Below, in pieces: positions 5,730-7,814 of a stretch of DNA of 7,814 nt. This DNA comes from Bacillota bacterium (GTDB lineage: Bacteria > Bacillota > Clostridia > Clostridiales > Clostridiaceae). Each line of letters opens with the position of its first letter. Within the stretch, counting starts at the first letter, position 1. Both the position numbers and the translations under genes were made by a program. The notes below the pieces were generated by a model that did no database searches, was not told the origin of the DNA, and saw only the letters and a list, made by a program, of their open reading frames with translations. Where the stretch lies: assembly GCA_023417975.1 (NCBI GenBank), contig JAEZDX010000058.1, positions 1 to 7,814 on the forward strand. Direction: 5' to 3'.

Positions 5730-7814
5730 ATTTAAAATAATTAATACCTGATTCAAACAGCTTTTGATCTTTATTTCCTGCTATATTTTTATATAGATTT
5801 CTGCCTATTCTTTCACTGTGAGCCATTTTGCCTAATATTCTTCCATCGGGACTTGTGATACCTTCCACAGCTGCCATAGATCCGTTAGGGTTATATGGCA
5901 TGGAGACGGCAGGACAACCTTGAAAATCTACATACTGCGTAGCTATCTGACCTTTTTCAAATAGTTGGTTTAATAAGCTTTGTGGTGCTACAAATCGTCC
6001 TTCACCATGCGATACAGGAATAGTGTGTATGTCTCCAAGCTCTATAGAATTGAACCAAGGAGATAAATTTGAAACCAGCTTTGTATTGACTAAACTTGAT
6101 ACGTGTCGTCCAATATTGTTGTAAGTAAGTGTTGGACAGTTTTCATCTATATCCTTAATTTCACCGTATGGTACTAGACCAAGTTTGATGAGTGCTTGAA
6201 AGCCATTGCAAATTCCAAGCATTAATCCATCTCTATTTTTAAGTAACTCCATTATTGCATCTGACAGCACAGGATTACGAAATACATTCGCTATAAATTT
6301 TCCTGAACCGTCAGGCTCATCACCAGCACTAAATCCCCCTGGAAACATTATTATTTGTGACTCTCTTATTTCTTTTTCCATGAGCCTTACAGAATCTTCT
6401 ATGTGCTTTGAAGTTAAGTTCTTAAATACTATTGTACTTACCCTTCCGCCAGCCTTTTCAAATGCTCTGGCAGAGTCATACTCACAGTTGGTACCGGGGA
6501 AAACAGGGATAAATACTTTTGGACTTCCGCTATTTATATTTATGTTGCATTTTTTAGGTTCCTTAGTACTATACATTCTTTCTGAATATGCTTCTTCATA
6601 TGTTTGGGTAACTGATGGAAATACACTTTCCAAGGGACTACTCCATTTCTCAATTAAATTGTTAAGCGGAATTTTTATACTATCTATTACTATTGCTTCA
6701 TCAGCTTGTGTTTCGCCAAGTTCAACATATTCAAAGCCTTTAAATAATTCATGTACAGCAATTTCAGAGTCAAGCTCTAAAATAAACGCACCATATCTTG
6801 GCACAAATAAATCTATTTTCCCTTTCTCCTGTGAGAACTTAAAACCGATTTTATTGCCAAAACACATTTTTGATAGTGCTTCACATATGCCGCCACGTTT
6901 TATGGACATACAGGAAGCAACTTTTTTATCCATGAATAATTTATTAATCATTTTAAATTCTGCTTTTAAGCTATCAAAGTCAGGTAAAAAGTCATCATCT
7001 GTTCTAGGAGTTATTAATACAACTTTACTTCCTGCCTTTTTAAACTCGGAAGATACTATATAGTCACAGTTATCTACAACATCTACGGCAAATGCTACTA
7101 AGGTTGGAGGTACATCCATTTCATTAAAGCTGCCGGACATACTGTCTTTTCCGCCAATAGCAGCAATTCCTAAGCTTTTCTGAGCATAATATGCTCCCAA
7201 TAGTGCTGCAAAAGGCTTTCCCCATCTGCTTGGATCATTGCCTAATCTTTCAAAGTACTCCTGAAAAGTTAGCTTTATTCTTGAATAATCTGCGCCAACA
7301 GCTACAGCCTTAGTTACTGCCTCTACGATTGCATAGACTGCACCATGAAACGGGCTGATTTTCGATATGTCTGCATTAAATCCGTAGGACATAATAGAAG
7401 CTGTTTTCGTTTCTCCTTTGAGTACCGGAATTTTACAAGCCATGGCTTCAGTTGGAGTTAGCTGACACTTTCCGCCAAAAGGCATTAGCACTGTACCGGT
7501 ACCAATTGTACTGTCAAATCTTTCGGAAAGACCTTTCTGTGAACAGATATTGATATCTGAAATAGTTTCATACCATTTTCGTTCTATATCTAAAGCATCA
7601 GTTTTTGCTATAAAATAGTTTTCTAAGTTCTTTGGAGCATTTACTAGGACTTCGGCAAAGGATTTGGCTCCATTGGTATTTAAGAAACTTCTATCTATAT
7701 CAACAATGACTTTTTGCCTCCAAGTCATTATCAATCTTTTTTCTTCGATAACTTCTGCAACAATAGTTGCTTCAAGGTTCTCCTCTTCTGCAAGAGCTAT
7801 AAACTGTTCGGCAT
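5728..7814 (-). CDS. purL: Phosphoribosylformylglycinamidine synthase PurL, single-chain form (5' end cut by window edge)
   Basis: PurL converts FGAR to FGAM using ATP and glutamine (step 4). The frame is open from the right edge (first full codon at 7812) to TAA at 5730-5728, giving 694 visible residues; single-chain PurL is usually around 1250 residues, so about 550 N-terminal residues are missing. The visible part begins with AEQFIALAEEEN and EVIEEKRLIMTW, the end of the first synthetase half. It continues through the second AIR-synthetase-like half, with MPFGGKCQLTPTEA (about 110-123) and IGGKDSMSGSF (219-229). From about residue 432 comes a fused class I glutamine amidotransferase: PGTNCEYD (439-446), PGGFSAGDE (491-499), the nucleophile elbow GICNGFQ with Cys535, and MAHSER supplying His665 and Glu667. 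The catalytic triad is complete, so no separate PurQ is needed. The overall type matches the clostridial/streptococcal single-molecule form rather than the proteobacterial one. A TTG at 7734 is internal and not a start. The stop overlaps the purE ribosome binding site. Confidence 0.96.
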   Translation of the reverse strand, partial: AEQFIALAEEENLEATIVAEVIEEKRLIMTWRQKVIVDIDRSFLNTNGAKSFAEVLVNAPKNLENYFIAKTDALDIERKWYETISDINICSQKGLSERFDSTIGTGTVLMPFGGKCQLTPTEAMACKIPVLKGETKTASIMSYGFNADISKISPFHGAVYAIVEAVTKAVAVGADYSRIKLTFQEYFERLGNDPSRWGKPFAALLGAYYAQKSLGIAAIGGKDSMSGSFNEMDVPPTLVAFAVDVVDNCDYIVSSEFKKAGSKVVLITPRTDDDFLPDFDSLKAEFKMINKLFMDKKVASCMSIKRGGICEALSKMCFGNKIGFKFSQEKGKIDLFVPRYGAFILELDSEIAVHELFKGFEYVELGETQADEAIVIDSIKIPLNNLIEKWSSPLESVFPSVTQTYEEAYSERMYSTKEPKKCNININSGSPKVFIPVFPGTNCEYDSARAFEKAGGRVSTIVFKNLTSKHIEDSVRLMEKEIRESQIIMFPGGFSAGDEPDGSGKFIANVFRNPVLSDAIMELLKNRDGLMLGICNGFQALIKLGLVPYGEIKDIDENCPTLTYNNIGRHVSSLVNTKLVSNLSPWFNSIELGDIHTIPVSHGEGRFVAPQSLLNQLFEKGQIATQYVDFQGCPAVSMPYNPNGSMAAVEGITSPDGRILGKMAHSERIGRNLYKNIAGNKDQKLFESGINYFK

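Larger units (their letters stand above)
1..7814 (-). other. purLECFMNH operon segment
   Basis: Seven same-strand purine genes with junctions of 15 nt or less, three of them overlapping or abutting. No gap is large enough for an independent promoter or terminator. Both ends continue outside the window. The promoter, and any regulator site or purine riboswitch that might control it, would be upstream of purL beyond the right edge and cannot be judged here. Confidence 0.9.

Noticed and set aside
5715..5756. Longer purE start at TTG 5756
   Set aside because: The extra 14 residues read through the purL end, the purL stop region and the AAAGGAGGG site; the ATG at 5714 has ideal spacing and gives the normal PurE N-terminus.
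6206..7063. Plus-strand open frame of 285 codons antisense to purL
   Set aside because: It lies wholly opposite a well-conserved coding region, is rich in Ser/Leu/Ile as expected from reading the complement of AT-rich genes, and has no recognisable domain.
7732..7814. Possibility that purL starts at TTG 7734 as a short protein
   Set aside because: The frame stays open upstream to the window edge and encodes recognisable PurL sequence (AEQFIALAEEEN, EVIEEKRL), so the TTG is an internal Leu codon.
1..7814. Search for a hidden system: CRISPR, tRNA, transposon ends, riboswitch, toxin-antitoxin, defence genes
   Set aside because: Essentially every base is inside one of seven conserved purine genes with gaps of 15 nt or less. 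I saw no repeat arrays, hairpin-plus-T-run terminators or foreign-looking composition by eye.

Overview
This window is a stretch of a de novo purine biosynthesis (IMP) operon, read entirely from the minus strand. In transcription order (right to left) it holds purL (5' end outside the window), purE, purC, purF, purM, purN and purH (last few codons outside the window). Coding density is essentially complete. The junctions are +13, -1, +15, +9, -13 and 0 nt, so all seven genes are very probably one transcript with translational coupling at several joints. There is no stretch without a gene longer than 15 bases, and I see no RNA gene, mobile element, repeat array, riboswitch or intrinsic terminator. 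The operon promoter and any leader regulator would lie beyond the right edge, upstream of purL.

The organism is most likely a low-GC Gram-positive bacterium of the Clostridia. The DNA is AT-rich with many ATA, AGA and TTA codons, and Shine-Dalgarno sequences are strong (GGAGG type). PurL is the single-chain form with its own glutamine amidotransferase domain, as in clostridia and streptococci, rather than the separate PurS/PurQ/PurL of Bacillus. PurF has the propeptide, Cys nucleophile and four Fe-S cysteines of the Bacillus-type enzyme. Genus cannot be fixed from the sequence alone.

Together the enzymes take PRPP towards IMP: PurF (step 1), PurN (step 3), PurL (step 4), PurM (step 5), PurE (step 6), PurC (step 7) and the bifunctional PurH (steps 9 and 10). 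Step 2 (PurD) and step 8 (PurB) are not in the window; purD commonly follows purH and may lie just past the left edge. PurK, the usual partner of class I PurE, is also absent.

I found no sign of a new biological system; this is an ordinary metabolic operon. The points worth a second look are small: purN starts with TTG inside purM behind a 9-base match to the anti-Shine-Dalgarno, class I PurE appears without PurK, and ribosome binding sites are embedded in upstream coding ends.
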